Positions 52,910-63,826 of a stretch of 64,000 nucleotides of DNA are shown piece by piece; positions within the stretch are counted from its first letter, which is position 1, and every line of letters begins with the position of its first letter. A model generated the notes under the pieces. It was given only the letters and a program-made list of their open reading frames with translations, was not told where the DNA came from and did no database searches. The translations under genes and the position numbers were made by a program. This DNA comes from Onthophagus taurus (lineage: Eukaryota; Arthropoda; Insecta; Coleoptera; Scarabaeidae): positions 14,079,001 through 14,143,000 of the forward strand of contig NC_091972.1 of the NCBI RefSeq assembly GCF_036711975.1. Reading direction: 5' to 3'.

Positions 52910-53660
52910 TTAAAAGTAGAATTAACAGTAGCAGTAGAAGTAATACTAGATCTAGAAATATTAGGGTTTAGCCGTTCTAATAGACGAACGGGTAAATCCG
53001 AATGTTTCTAGTTCTAGGTACAGTGGGTCAATAAAGCATTTGAACACCGTCCAATTATGAGGTACTGATACATTGTGATAATGTATTAATATTGTAAATA
53101 TAAATAAATCTCCACAAATTATCTATAAACATTCCTATACTTATTTATTGTAGTTTCAATCATGTTGGGAAAAAGTGCAGCTGTTCAAATACTTTATTTA
53201 ACATTATTTCTACATTTGTTAATTAAATCTTTAAGTAATATTATAGTCTAAGATATAAGATGCTTTATAAGTAGATTATATTGATGTTATATATTTATAA
53301 TATTAATACATTATTGCAATATATTAGTACCTCATAATTGGTCATTGTTTAAATACTTTATTGACCCAATGTAGGTCCAGCGTTAGCTCTAGTGCTAGTG
53401 AACAACTAAAAGTAGAACTAACACTAGAGCTAGAACTAGAAAGATTAACAGACGTACGTCTCTTAAGACGGCTAAAGTGGAATATTTCTAGTTCTAGATG
53501 TAGTGTAAGTTCTACTTCTAGTTGTTAACACCAGCAATAGAACTAACTTCTTCTGACACACAGCTAAACTCAAAACTTTCTACTTCTAGGTCTAGTATTA
53601 GTTGTAGTTTTAGTTTAATAAAAACATACAATCTAAAGCTGAATAACAACTAAAACAAAA
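52910..53660. repeat. CTAGTTCTAG repeat block, interrupted by a MITE
   Basis: Many variants of AGTTCTAG, TCTAGTTCTAG, AACTAGAACTA and CTAGTGTTAG in both orientations, giving local dyad symmetry. The same words are in the Penelope-like tail at 39165-39195 and at 30685-30775. The block is split by the element at 53021-53371. Confidence 0.6.
53021..53371. mobile_element. 351-bp MITE with about 80-bp TIRs and TA duplication
   Basis: Begins CAGTGGGTCAATAAAGCATTTGAACA and ends with the inverted equivalent (TTTATTGACCCAATG). The arms match for about 80 bp with scattered differences. It is flanked by TA at 53019-53020 and 53372-53373. The CAGTGGGTC...TTTGAACA terminus is typical of Tc1/mariner elements. 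No ORF, so non-autonomous. Confidence 0.85.
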
Positions 53661-54143
53661 TGCTTTTACCTACATGTTTTGTATACACAACATTTTACAA
53701 TTATTAATATTTATTAGTTATATATTAATATTGTCATTTAAAGCAGCTACCCAACAAAAGATGGTGTTAATGCGTAATTAAAAATATAAATTGCGCATAC
53801 TAATACACGAATTATAATTTTTCAATAATCCCGCCAAAAAAAGTTTAATATCAACCTCTTCATTACAATTCCAACATTATTTGATAAACTTTTTAATAAT
53901 CAAAGTCATATTCAAGAAATTACTCATCCTAATAATTCCAATTAAACTCAACACCAAGTTTAAAACGCTCTTGTTCAATGTTTAATCATCAATAGCCCTA
54001 AAAACTTCAAACCAGAAACTTAATTTCTTAAGTTTAAATAAACACCTCCAAAAAAAAACTTCCAACCCTCTAACTATAACAACTCGAAACGTAACATTGA
54101 TGTAAACAAAACCAAACGAGCAATAATTAAGAAAATGACTCAC
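53661..54143. other. Mcr first intron near its 5' exon
   Basis: AT-rich; no feature recognised. Confidence 0.4.
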
Positions 54144-54550
54144 CTGTAAATTCCATCACAGTTCACACCGTAAACGCCCATTAAAATAGATATTTTTTTT
54201 AACAAAACCTCAATAAATGTAAATTAAAATCAATCAGCTAGCAGGTTTGTTCCTTTAAAATCCAATACCAGGTTTCTTTGGCGGTCAACGCCCAATTTGT
54301 ACAACAAACAAATAACTCACCTGAGATTCGTGTTATTTCTTCTTCTTGTCACTCGATCGGTGACCGACCGGATACAAGTTTTTTTAACTTAAGAATTTAC
54401 CTTTTCTAGCACATCTTACCGGTTAAAACGTGTATTTTTGGTTTGTACCAAGCAAAGAATAAAAAAAAAGTTCGTCCGGGGAAAGTCTTAATTAAAATGC
54501 GAAGAGACGCACCTTAACACTCACGAAGCCGTGTGTTAACTGAAGAAGTA
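54144..54550 (-). other. Mcr: Probable Mcr 5' UTR exon(s) with two GTGAGT donors
   Basis: On the minus strand two strong donors occur: AATCTCAG|GTGAGT (exon end 54321) and TTTACAG|GTGAGT (exon end 54144). They are the best candidates for the missing upstream exon of Mcr, whose coding exon has an acceptor just before its ATG. This implies a 12-kb first intron and alternative donors or two UTR exons. The 54144 version contains an ATG that stops two bases into the next exon's sequence. Confidence 0.5.
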
Positions 54551-54837
54551 TTCGAATGTTGGTACGCATGCGCAGTTTAAAAATCGGAACAGGTTGCAAA
54601 TTAGTGATTTCTTTAGGGACTTTCTTATTTTAGGTTTATTTAAAATCCTTTGAAAAGAAATTATTTATATTTATCAATAAATCATATTTATTCACAACAC
54701 ACATATTATTTAATCTTACTTTTATTAATAAACACTTAATAATTAAGAAAATCGAATTATATTCCTCACCAGATGGCGTTGTTTCAACCATGAACTAACC
54801 TAAAATCTGTCAAGTAATCGTTAAATATCTATCAAAA
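54551..54837. promoter_or_regulatory. Likely bidirectional promoter of Mcr and EMC7
   Basis: Less than 300 bp separate the presumed Mcr 5' exon (-) from the EMC7 ATG (+). GCATGCGCAG at 54566-54575 matches the core of the NRF-1/Ewg palindrome, a motif of TATA-less, often bidirectional promoters. No TATA box is seen on the EMC7 side. Confidence 0.45.
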
Positions 54838-55542
54838 ATGTCTAAAAAGCGCAATTTTCTCCTAATTTTCTTAATAATTCCTTTAATTGCATATACAAAA
54901 GCTGATTTAAACGATCAATCCCAAGAAAATGACGACAAAGAACGCTATATAATCGAAGGAAAAGTGTATCCTTTCGACGCCCCATTTTCTCAACAAAACT
55001 GGCAAGCAAATACAAAAATTCAATTAAACGGTGGTGAGTACTTGGGTTTTGTTAAAGAAGACGGCTCATTCATCGTTCATAACATCCCATCGGGATCATT
55101 TATTCTCGAAGTAATAAATCCTGAGTTATCGTATGAACCTGTTCGTGTTGAGATCAATTCTAAGGGAAAATACCGAGCTCGAAAAGTAAATCATATCCAA
55201 ACAGCTCAAATAATTCAAGTGCCATATCCGTTACGTTTGAAACCGTTGGGTAAAACTAAATATTTTCAAATTCGGGAACAATGGAGGGTTACCGATTTTA
55301 TTTTCAATCCAATGGTTCTTATGATGGTTTTACCTTTAATTTTGGTGATGGTTTTACCAAAAATGATGAACGATCCGGAAACAAAGAAAGAAATGGAAAA
55401 TTTGGGGAGTTTAACTAAATTTCCGGATGTTTCCGTTTCTGATTTTGTGACAAATTGGTTTACCGGGAATCCCCCAAATCAACAACAACAACAACAGGGA
55501 AATAAAAAGATTAAAGCCAAAAGGGCGGTACAAAGACAGTAG
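54838..55542 (+). CDS. EMC7: EMC7, ER membrane protein complex subunit 7
   Basis: Single exon, 234 aa (human 242). EMC7 is a lumenal beta-sandwich subunit of the ER membrane complex, which inserts tail-anchored and multipass proteins. Seen: signal peptide (FLLIFLIIPLIAYTKA); a carboxypeptidase-regulatory-like beta-sandwich (RYIIEGKVYPFD, GEYLGFVKEDGSFIVHNIPS, GSFILEVINPELSYEPVRVE); a conserved IREQWRVTDFIFNPMVLMMV block leading into one transmembrane helix (MVLMMVLPLILVMVLPKMM); and a charged cytosolic tail with a Gln run. AATAAA signals are at 55660-55669. Lack of introns is usual or at least unremarkable for this gene in insects. Confidence 0.95.
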   Translation: MSKKRNFLLIFLIIPLIAYTKADLNDQSQENDDKERYIIEGKVYPFDAPFSQQNWQANTKIQLNGGEYLGFVKEDGSFIVHNIPSGSFILEVINPELSYEPVRVEINSKGKYRARKVNHIQTAQIIQVPYPLRLKPLGKTKYFQIREQWRVTDFIFNPMVLMMVLPLILVMVLPKMMNDPETKKEMENLGSLTKFPDVSVSDFVTNWFTGNPPNQQQQQQGNKKIKAKRAVQRQ

Positions 55543-56405
55543 AAATTAATTTTAACAATTTTTATTTTTTGGGTAGACTTTTGTAGCAAGATGATAAATT
55601 TAAATAGTAATTCTTGAAATTCGTTGTAAATATTATTTTGTAATTGTAATTTATTTACAAATAAATAAAGTTATAGAACATAATTTAAACATTTTTACTT
55701 TCTTGTGTAAGGCAAAGATTTTTTTTCTTGGCACTTTGGGTATTTCAGAAACATAACAATAGCTTTGAAGAAAAGAGTATTGGCAGAGTTGTTCCAGAAG
55801 ATCAAAGAAAGAACCGTCATTCATTCATTAATCAATTCAAAATAATTTTTTTAATATAAATAGAATGTATTAGCTTTATAAACCCAAATGGCATGGATCC
55901 AATAAATAGAATACTACAAGTACTGATTACACAATGATATATTTTAATTAGTGCATTATTCAAGTTGTAAAAAAAATGTGGGAACACAAATGACTGAAAA
56001 CGATTAATGTCTACAGCATATACAATATAACACAACATACAAGATGTCAATGAAGCTTCTAATAGATACGTTTTTAAAAGGCAAGTTGAGGAACAAGCAA
56101 AGAGAAGCGCACAACAGATTAAAACAGTTTTATACACTGAAATTGTGAATTTGCAGTAACACCATTTGTAATGTGGAACAAATCTAAATTTGACCATGAT
56201 GCTAATCCATTGGCAGATAACTATCTGATCTAATAACTGCCCATTGAAGATAACGTCATAATGTTTATAACCAATATTTAGCCAAAATCCTGATTTAGAG
56301 ATTATTACCCATACATTTTTACTATATGACCATATACGGTTGGATGTTGACAGAAATCGACTCGTTCATTAAAATAGTATCGAATTCTTTTGGCGTGATA
56401 AATAT
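55543..56405. other. EMC7 3' UTR and eroded repeat DNA
   Basis: 3' UTR to about 55685, with overlapping AATAAA signals. Beyond that the + strand has weak LINE-like text leading into the fragment at 56410; the 121-codon minus frame at 55832-56197 is judged its shadow. Confidence 0.4.
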
Positions 56406-56409
56406 TCAT

Positions 56410-56700
56410 TCATTGACTTCAATGAGTCTAAAAGTCGCTATTTATGTAACAGTAGAGCAAAGGGGGTTTCAATTGGTGGAAAGAAACTCACTAATCTTTG
56501 ATATGCCGGCGATGTGACTCTGTTGGCGAAAGACAAAGAGCAATTCCATAGAATGTTGGATTTGGTCAGAGAAAAAAGCAGAAACTTGGGATTAGAAATA
56601 AACCTAAATAAGTCCAATACAGGAAATACTGTAGATGAACTATACAAGAACTCATGGATGCATATACCTAGGCGCTAAGAATAAAATAAAATAATACGAC
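56410..56700 (+). mobile_element. LINE reverse-transcriptase fragment
   Basis: VTLLAKDKEQFHRMLDLVRE then KSRNLGLEINLNKSNT and a YLGAK block follow a degraded NLRYADD site (here YAGD). This is palm motif C and downstream of an RT from a LINE. Frameshifts on both sides; short and inactive. Confidence 0.65.
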
Positions 56701-56801
56701 GCAGAAGAAGTTTCTTTCTAATTTCGTTATGCTTTTACGTCAGATAAACACACAAGAATGACAATAAAAATAAATATTTTATTGTGACATTGCCTGTATT
56801 T

Positions 56802-57568
56802 TGAGCTTTGTTCGTTGGGACTGCACTACTTGCACTAAGCAGTTTAGTGCAGATGTTGTGTGTTCGTTCGGGATAGTGTGGTTTAGTGCAGTTGCACTCA
56901 TACTGTTCGTTGGGCCATGCACAGTGCAATTTCGTGCAGCGGGTGCAAGTTAGTGCAGATTTTGTTGCACCTGCTTTCGATTAAGTTCAATAATATTAAA
57001 TATAAAGAAATAAAACCTTATAATAATTAATATTTGTTGTATTAGAGAACACAGTATATTCAATCCCAGTAGAGGCAGTAGAAAACTACCCCTTCTTTTT
57101 TGGAATATATTAAAAACTACTCTGTCGATTTTGGCGGCATTAAATACACTTATAGTACATTTAAAAATATTAATTATGTGTTTTTTCTCATTTAGGGGTG
57201 GCTGGGGTTAACTACCCTCACCACCCCAAATTTTTTTTTTGCAAGTACTGCTTATCGATTTTGGTGTAATTTGGAATATATAATGAAAAATATAAAATAA
57301 TAACAATAATATAATAATAATTGATGAATCGCTATTAAATAAACATTCTGCGATGATTTCATTTTCCACGAGTATTTCGCTGACAATCTCCTGTTCGTCC
57401 ATTTCAAATATTATACACTTTTTTTTATAAAAATCTATTCGTTGCGATCACGGTTTATACAATTTTCTGACTTGCACTAAGTTGACATGACATTGCACTT
57501 ACTTACACTTCATTGCACTATGACGTCATACGAGTGCCATGTCGTGCAGTCCCAACGAACAAAGCTCA
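56802..57568. mobile_element. 767-bp TIR element, internally deleted
   Basis: Left TGAGCTTTGTTCGTTGGGAC TGCAC and the exact inverted copy at the right (GTGCAGTCCCAACGAACAAAGCTCA), 25 bp, flanked by TT on both sides. Subterminal DNA is rich in repeated TGCACT/AGTGCA words. A truncated minus-strand frame starts MDEQEIVSEILVENEIIAEC at 57402 and then runs into low-complexity sequence. That looks like the N terminus of a lost transposase or accessory ORF. Superfamily uncertain; Harbinger or ISL2EU-like is a guess. Confidence 0.75.
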
Positions 57569-57689
57569 TTGGATTCATGATCTTTTTCTAGACTCTCTGA
57601 AATTTGACAATAAAACGACACATTATGGTTTTTAAGACAAATTAAGGGTCTCGTCAAAAATTTTCTATAAAATGTTGTCCAAACTATGA

Positions 57690-58970
57690 TTATCATTAAA
57701 ATCATTTATGATGGGACATATACGTCACTCCTAGGACATATAGAAAAACTCAAAACAAATTAGAAAAATATCAAAGTGTACAAGACTTTTACAGCCGGTT
57801 GCAACCTTTTTCAGAAACAAGTTCAAAGTATTATTAATTAAATTATGCCGGATTGTCAGTGCTATAAATTCTCCAACGTATAAGCTGGCGAAACACGTTT
57901 CCAAGATTTTGTCAGAGATTATACGCATTTTGTGGAATTCATGTAAAGTTTGAAGAATACCAGTCAATAATACCGTGAATGATCTTCGCCATAAACGGAG
58001 GGCTTACCGAATTATGTTCCAGGGCTAGTGGAATACTGTAACATATTTAAATAACATCTACATATTTTAGTTGGAAGGTTGAATTCTACGAGCAACGCGA
58101 AGGAGCAGCTATTGAATCACCGTTGTCACCGGGAATCGCCAATTTTTACTTTCTCTGCTCTAATGTTTGAGGAAGAAACTTTAAGGAAGAGACCGTGGAA
58201 ACCAAAGCTATGGCTACGTTATCTTGATGACACCTTTGTGATCTGGTAGCAGGAAAAGAGTATCTCCTGAAATTCCTAGAGTACTTGAACTCACAACACC
58301 CCATAATCAAATTTACCATGGAAACGGAAGCTGTTACATTTTCTGGATGTTTTGATCACTAGGAAGACAGACGGGAACATGGAATCGGGAGTGTATCGGA
58401 AGACGGCCCACATTTACAGGCTTCGTCCCATCACCATTCACAACAGAAGAAGTCAGTAATCTAAGCCCTGTATCAGCAAGCAGAAAGGATATGCAACAAA
58501 AAGAATTTAAACAAAGAGGAAGGATTTCTAGAAGATGTAATGCAGAAGAATGGTTACTCTGAGAGATATCCAGCGAGCCACAGGGTAACGCAATCAGAAG
58601 GAAGACCCACCGGTTTTAGCTGCCTCCTTAATGTTTCAGGTGTGACGAAGAGGAGTGCAAGGTATCTGAAGAACGACATCGTGGTATGGTATGGTACGAT
58701 CAGCAAAATACGGAACGCTCTTCCGATACCTAAAGATAAATTAATACTACCATTGGTTTAATTACTATTAAAGAGATTATCAGCTATCATGCAGTTGTGG
58801 GAAGTATTGCGTTGGCCAAACTAGAGCAAGCATCTGCCTCCCTTATGTTTCAGCTGAAGAAAAAGGATATCGTCGTACAATACACTTCAAATTTGTTTCT
58901 GAAAAATATTGCAACATGGCATCTGATACGTCAAACACTTTTTCAAGAGACACACAGCTTAACTCAACAA
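57690..58970 (+). mobile_element. Penelope-like retroelement with decayed reverse transcriptase
   Basis: The + strand reads NSPTYKLAKHVSKILSEI, then REGAAIESPLSPGIANFY (Penelope RT motif EG.AMGSPLSP..AN), then a YLDDTFVIW catalytic block one frame away, EFLEYLNSQHPIIKFTMETE-like text, and a later ICNKKNLNKEEGFLEDVMQK with NGYS, all in Penelope order. No GIY-YIG endonuclease remains. The 3' tail (CAACATGGCATCTGATACGTC and on) matches 39085-39150. Frameshifts and stops: inactive. Confidence 0.8.
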
Positions 58971-59095
58971 TTTCTAGTTCTTTCTATTTCAAAGTAGTTC
59001 CCAATCAACGAAAACGTACAGAAAACAAAACAGAAAACCTTTGCAAATATTGTTCTGCTACGATAAAAATAACATGTCTATAAAAATGTGACTAA

Positions 59096-59848
59096 GGCCC
59101 ACTTTTACCACCTCCTGTCATTCTAGCTGTTAGCATTACAGGAGGTTAGCGCGTAACATTAGGTTATCTCGAAAACGGCTTTTACCACTCCGACTTATGA
59201 GGAGGTTAAGTTTATTGCAAGGTTAGGAGATATATCTAGGGGAATTTTATGAAGACGGTTGGCCGAACGTATAAATGATCTAAAATTGGATTATTTGTAA
59301 ATGTTTGTAAACAACTCTTTGACAAGTGACATTTCTTAGCGATTGTCGTTGTGTAGTTGTGATTAGAAAACTAGAATAAGAGAAAATGGCTATGGATTCC
59401 ATTCAATCAATTTCAGGCGACAAAAAACGTCCGCGATCAATTAACTTTAAAATGGAAGAGGTCGATTTATTGATCGAATTGATCTCCGACCGAATAGGAA
59501 ATAATTCGTTGATTTCTTCCAGATCTTCAATCATCTCTTCGTCACTGCTACTTTCACGTTCAAAATCCATTTCAATACAAACACAACCACCGCTCGTTTC
59601 TTTTAGGTTATGAATTTGATACACGTGTGTTGTTTGAACGGTACGCCACCTCGCGGAAATAGTTGAATCACTTTTAACCTACCGGTCAGACCGATAACAG
59701 GCACCGAAACCGGCTGTCAATGTTACGCCAAAAATAACCGGTAGGTCAACGCTAACAGTAACATAAAAACGGTGGTAAAAGACGATTTTTGACATAACAT
59801 GAGGTTAAAGATAACAGCAAGAATAACAGGAGGTGGTAAAAGTGGGCC
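59096..59848. mobile_element. 753-bp PIF/Harbinger deletion derivative
   Basis: Ends GGCCCACTTTTACCACCTCC TGT and its inverted copy, with a TAA duplication on both sides (59093-59095, 59849-59851), the Harbinger-type 3-bp TWA target. Inside, + strand 59386 starts MAMDSIQ...KRPRSINFKMEEVDLLIELI, the beginning of a Myb/SANT-like DNA-binding domain. On the minus strand ATG 59570 starts MDFERESSSDEEMIEDLEEI, the acidic start typical of the transposase gene. Both are cut where they meet near 59500. Confidence 0.85.
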
Positions 59849-59851
59849 TAA

Positions 59852-61522
59852 CTGCTATGACTTAACTGCACTTAATTTGGATTAGAATAATCATTAAAAT
59901 TTTTATTTGATGATTCATAGATTGGATCAAAACACATTTAACTTGAATAATTGATCGTAATATGATTATTGCCAACTTAGTGTGAACTCTTCATCATTCT
60001 TCCATTACTTGATACACACCTTTCAGTGATAACGTTTTATCGTTCAATTTAAATTGGATGCAATTAAAAGATAAATATTTTATTTTGACGAATTTTTTTA
60101 TTAAGCCATAAAAATAAAGTAGTAAAGTACAAAATATCGAATATAACGAACGTTTTACATTTAAATATGCACATCAAGCGGTTTTCGCGATAAACTATTA
60201 ATTAATTATTACAACGATGCATTACACATGCAAACTTCAAAAATAACTATAAATCTATTTATAAATGTGTGTTGTTTCGTATTTCTTTTAAATGTAAATA
60301 TGCCTTATAACAGACATAAAAATATTTATACAAAAAAATATGTACAATAAGAAAATAAAGATACGAAATAAAAATATTACACGTTAATATTCATATTTTG
60401 GAAAGAATTTCGATTTAAATCCTTTGTAATAATTACTTTAATCAAAGTTAATCAATTTTTAATCAAAATATGTCAATTTAATGTTGATGCTTTATACATT
60501 TATTTTAAAATAAATTAATTAACGATCTTTGATTAAAAAATTATTATTAAATAGAAGTATAAAAATAAATAAATACATAAACACAAAAAATGAATACTTT
60601 CAGTTTTTTTGATTTTAATGCTGTAAATAAAGAGGAATAAATAAAACTTATTTCTCAAAAAAAAAGATGTGAAAGTTGTGCTTTATATCAATAATTTTAA
60701 TTAGGCAAGTAAAGGCTTTTCATCTAAAGAAAATTTCGAGTTGCTTATCTTCGTAATTTAAATCGCCGATTTTTTTGGTTTACGTTTAAAAATTGAGCAA
60801 AACGTTTTTGTACTTTTAAATTTAGATAATTTTAAAATTTGAAGCCTTATCGAATTTTTTGTTTTAATTTTTTTTCGTTTTAAATAAAAATTAAAACAGA
60901 CACATTATGGCACTACATGAACATCGATATTTTTATGATAATTGATGATTTTTTTTGTGACAAATACTTGATATGACTCGATATCGTTTTGTTTCTTTTT
61001 TCTTTTTAAGTTATTCTAAATGACCGATTTTTTTAAAGATTCAATTCAGTCTTGTGATATTCGAAAAATTTTCCTAAAAATTTATCTATATAAATAGAAA
61101 GTGATCTTAAAAATATAGCGTTCAATAAAAAAAATTATTTGAAGAGCTTAGTTTATTTTTCCGCAATTTTATTTGATACTTTATCTCAAATTGGGCACTC
61201 TAAAATTGTTACTTTTTTTATTGAACACTTGTTAAAAGCTAAACAGACATCACACTCACAATCAGTTGTATATAATTTTACATTATTATATAATAATTAA
61301 TAATAATCAAGAATTATTCTTCCAAAACGACTCCTATTTGTTTACTAAGAGTATTAGGTTATTATACACACATAAAATTATATAAACCCCATTTTTTGAG
61401 TCTGTCCTATTTTACATTCATAAATTAATTAAAACAACTGGCAAAAGTGAAATTTTTGGGTTATTTTTTGGTTTCTGATCATTATTAATATCAACTCAAT
61501 TTCATTTCTTATCTAATCCTTT
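59852..61522 (-). other. 3' UTR and flank of the PH-PTB adaptor gene
   Basis: Very AT-rich with no coding frame. Several minus-strand AATAAA hexamers (for example near 61220) could end the adaptor transcript. Nothing else seen. Confidence 0.45.
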
Positions 61523-63826
61523 TCAATTCTTTTTTCCATTCATCACCATGTAACAACTTTCAATTTTCGTTTTTAAATTAACAATGGGCGACATTGGAAC
61601 ATAATGACACTCAATTTTCTCGGTTATTTTCCCCTTATTGGGACTCATGACCATGTATTCTGATTCATTTGTAAATATTTGTGATATCCTAGCCAAATCT
61701 TTGGCGGGTAATGTGTTACAGCGATGCTTATAAGGCGTTGAAGTTTGTGCGTTTTTATCAATATTTCTATCTCTACAAAAAAGATTAAGTTTTAATTAAC
61801 TTCATAATATAAAAAGAATTATTTTTTACCTTTCTAATGTAAAACTACGATCGAAAACTCTTGGTGGTAATGGTGGAGGAGGAATTTTTTGATGCTTCTC
61901 CAACCGATCAATAACATCTAGTGGATTTTCATAAACGTGATGTGAAAAATCACCACTATTGACCTTAACAGCACCATTTGGAACATCAGGAATCTCTTCA
62001 TAAACCCCTGAAGCTAAAGAAATCCCAGATTCGCGCCTTGTTAAAGTATTTGTATCACTTGTTATTGAAAGATCTTGCAGAGATTCGCCATTTGTTTCAC
62101 TTCCACCCGGCGTTTTTGTGATTAAAGCCATTCCTAGCGTAGATAAGCTTGACCCCATCTTTAATTTAGAAAAAAATAAGTTAATTTATTTAGTTGTGGA
62201 TTAAATCATTGTTTATCATACCCTGCTTTTGATAGAAAAGTCATCTGAAGTCATTGAAACTCTAACTCCTGAATCTTCACTTCCACTATTACTTCTGAAA
62301 CAAATTGGGCTATCGGGGACGTCTTTGGAGGTGGAATCACAAAGATCTCCTTCGCTACGACTCAAACGTCTCGATGATAAAAAACCTGGGCTGTATTTGG
62401 GGCATTTACCTCTACCGACTAAGTAATTGAGAAGTCTAGGCGATTCTTTACAGTAAATGTATAATTGACCAGGACCGGCTACAAATTCCCTATAAAAAAA
62501 TTAAAATGTTAGATTAATTAACAAACATTTAATTAATAATTCAAAAATCCCGCCATAAATATAATTGGTTGTCAATAATATTTAATCTTGGTAACCATGG
62601 CAACCATCAAATCACAACAAAAAACAAATGTCATAATTTAAATTAGAGGTTATGTTTTTGAATTGTAGAATTGTTGTTGACAAAAATTAAAATTTTTTGG
62701 TAAAAATACTTACGTGCTTGTATGCATAACACAAATTGTTTTTTCATCGTTTGGATGACAAGGTGCTTGTAAGTGAAATTGATGAAATTGATACCATTTC
62801 CAACTTATTTTAGGTTCCCCAGTGCATGGATCACTTATAACCATATCTTGGGAGTTAGTCCCTAAAACTCCATGAATCCCAATTAAACCGGCTGCTCTTG
62901 AATGAGCATTATCAATGATGGAGACATGAAAATTGGAATCTCCAACTAAAACGGATTAAAAGTAAGGTTATATTTTCTTGATTAACTAGAATTTAAAAGG
63001 CTTATTTTAAATCTTCTCAAAAACAACAAATAACAAGATGTTTTTGTGACTTCAATCAATGTTTACAAAGAATAATTAATAAGATTAATATCTGAGTTAT
63101 TTAAATTACCTTAAAACCAACAAACAACAAGGTATTTCCCCTTGATTTCACATTAACTAATTGTTATTTGATTAGTTAAAACTTAGCAACCTGTTATAAA
63201 TACATTAAGTAACTACAGGTTTGAAATTCAAAACTATTATAAACCAAGATAAGAAAGTAAATAAACTTATTGCATTTTATTTACTTTTCTCCTAACGTAG
63301 GTTAAGGTATGACTCAATCGAAATGCCTTCAAGTATATTTTTTTTAATATCTAGCACGAGTTGAAAAACATATTTTTCTCACCAGGTAAATAAGTTGCAA
63401 CACACAACAAGCGTCTGATTGAAGCCATCCAAAGTTGACTGTCGCTTTCGCTGCTTCCAGATAAAAACAATAAAGGTTTTTGATTTCTTCCCAAAGTAAA
63501 CACACCAAAAGCGTATTGTTTCGTTCGCGAATCTGTTCTGCAAAGGGTCGAAGACCTTGGTAAAACCACATTGCTAATTACAGATCCATCGGCTGATGAT
63601 TTAAATTTTAATTCAACACCATTTTCGATATTATCCAACCTTTTGATTTCACACCATTGTTTTTGCCAAGCCTAAAGTTGCCAAAAAAACGTGTTATTTT
63701 TTTAATTAGAAAATGGAGACGAATTTAGATATCCAAATAACTTACTTTCCACGGTGTGAATCCACGACGTTTCCTCGCGGATATTTTGACATCTAAATAT
63801 CCCGAAATCACATCGGAAGAGCACAT
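61523..63826 (-). CDS. Dok/IRS-like adaptor with PH and PTB domains
   Basis: Six coding exons: 63826-63746, 63671-63383, 62945-62714, 62489-62222, 62158-61830, 61772-61523; phases close, 482 aa. Such adaptors bind phosphotyrosine receptors at the membrane and recruit SH2 proteins. Seen: PH domain from residue 8 (ISGYLDVKISARKRRGFTPW, W in QLWMASIRRLL) and an IRS-type PTB (HVSIIDNAHSRAAGLIGIHG to GPGQLYIYCKESPRLLNYLV). Then a Ser-rich stretch, VYEEIP (Src-type SH2 site), HVYENP, PPPPLPPR (SH3 ligand), and three YxxM motifs (YMVM, YVPM, YMVM; PI3K p85 sites). The short PH-PTB gap recalls Dok-7; the YxxM set recalls IRS/chico, which is usually longer. Start: first in-frame ATG, right before the PH domain; a TAG lies further upstream in frame. 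Exact orthology open. Confidence 0.85.
62946..63382 (-). other. Longest intron of the adaptor gene
   Basis: 437-nt intron splitting PH from PTB; the others are 56-90 nt except the 224-nt one before the exon at 62489. AT-rich, no element recognised. Confidence 0.5.

Noticed and set aside
55832-56197. 121-codon hydrophobic minus frame
   Set aside because: No family resemblance; lies over eroded LINE-like + text and has AT-driven composition.
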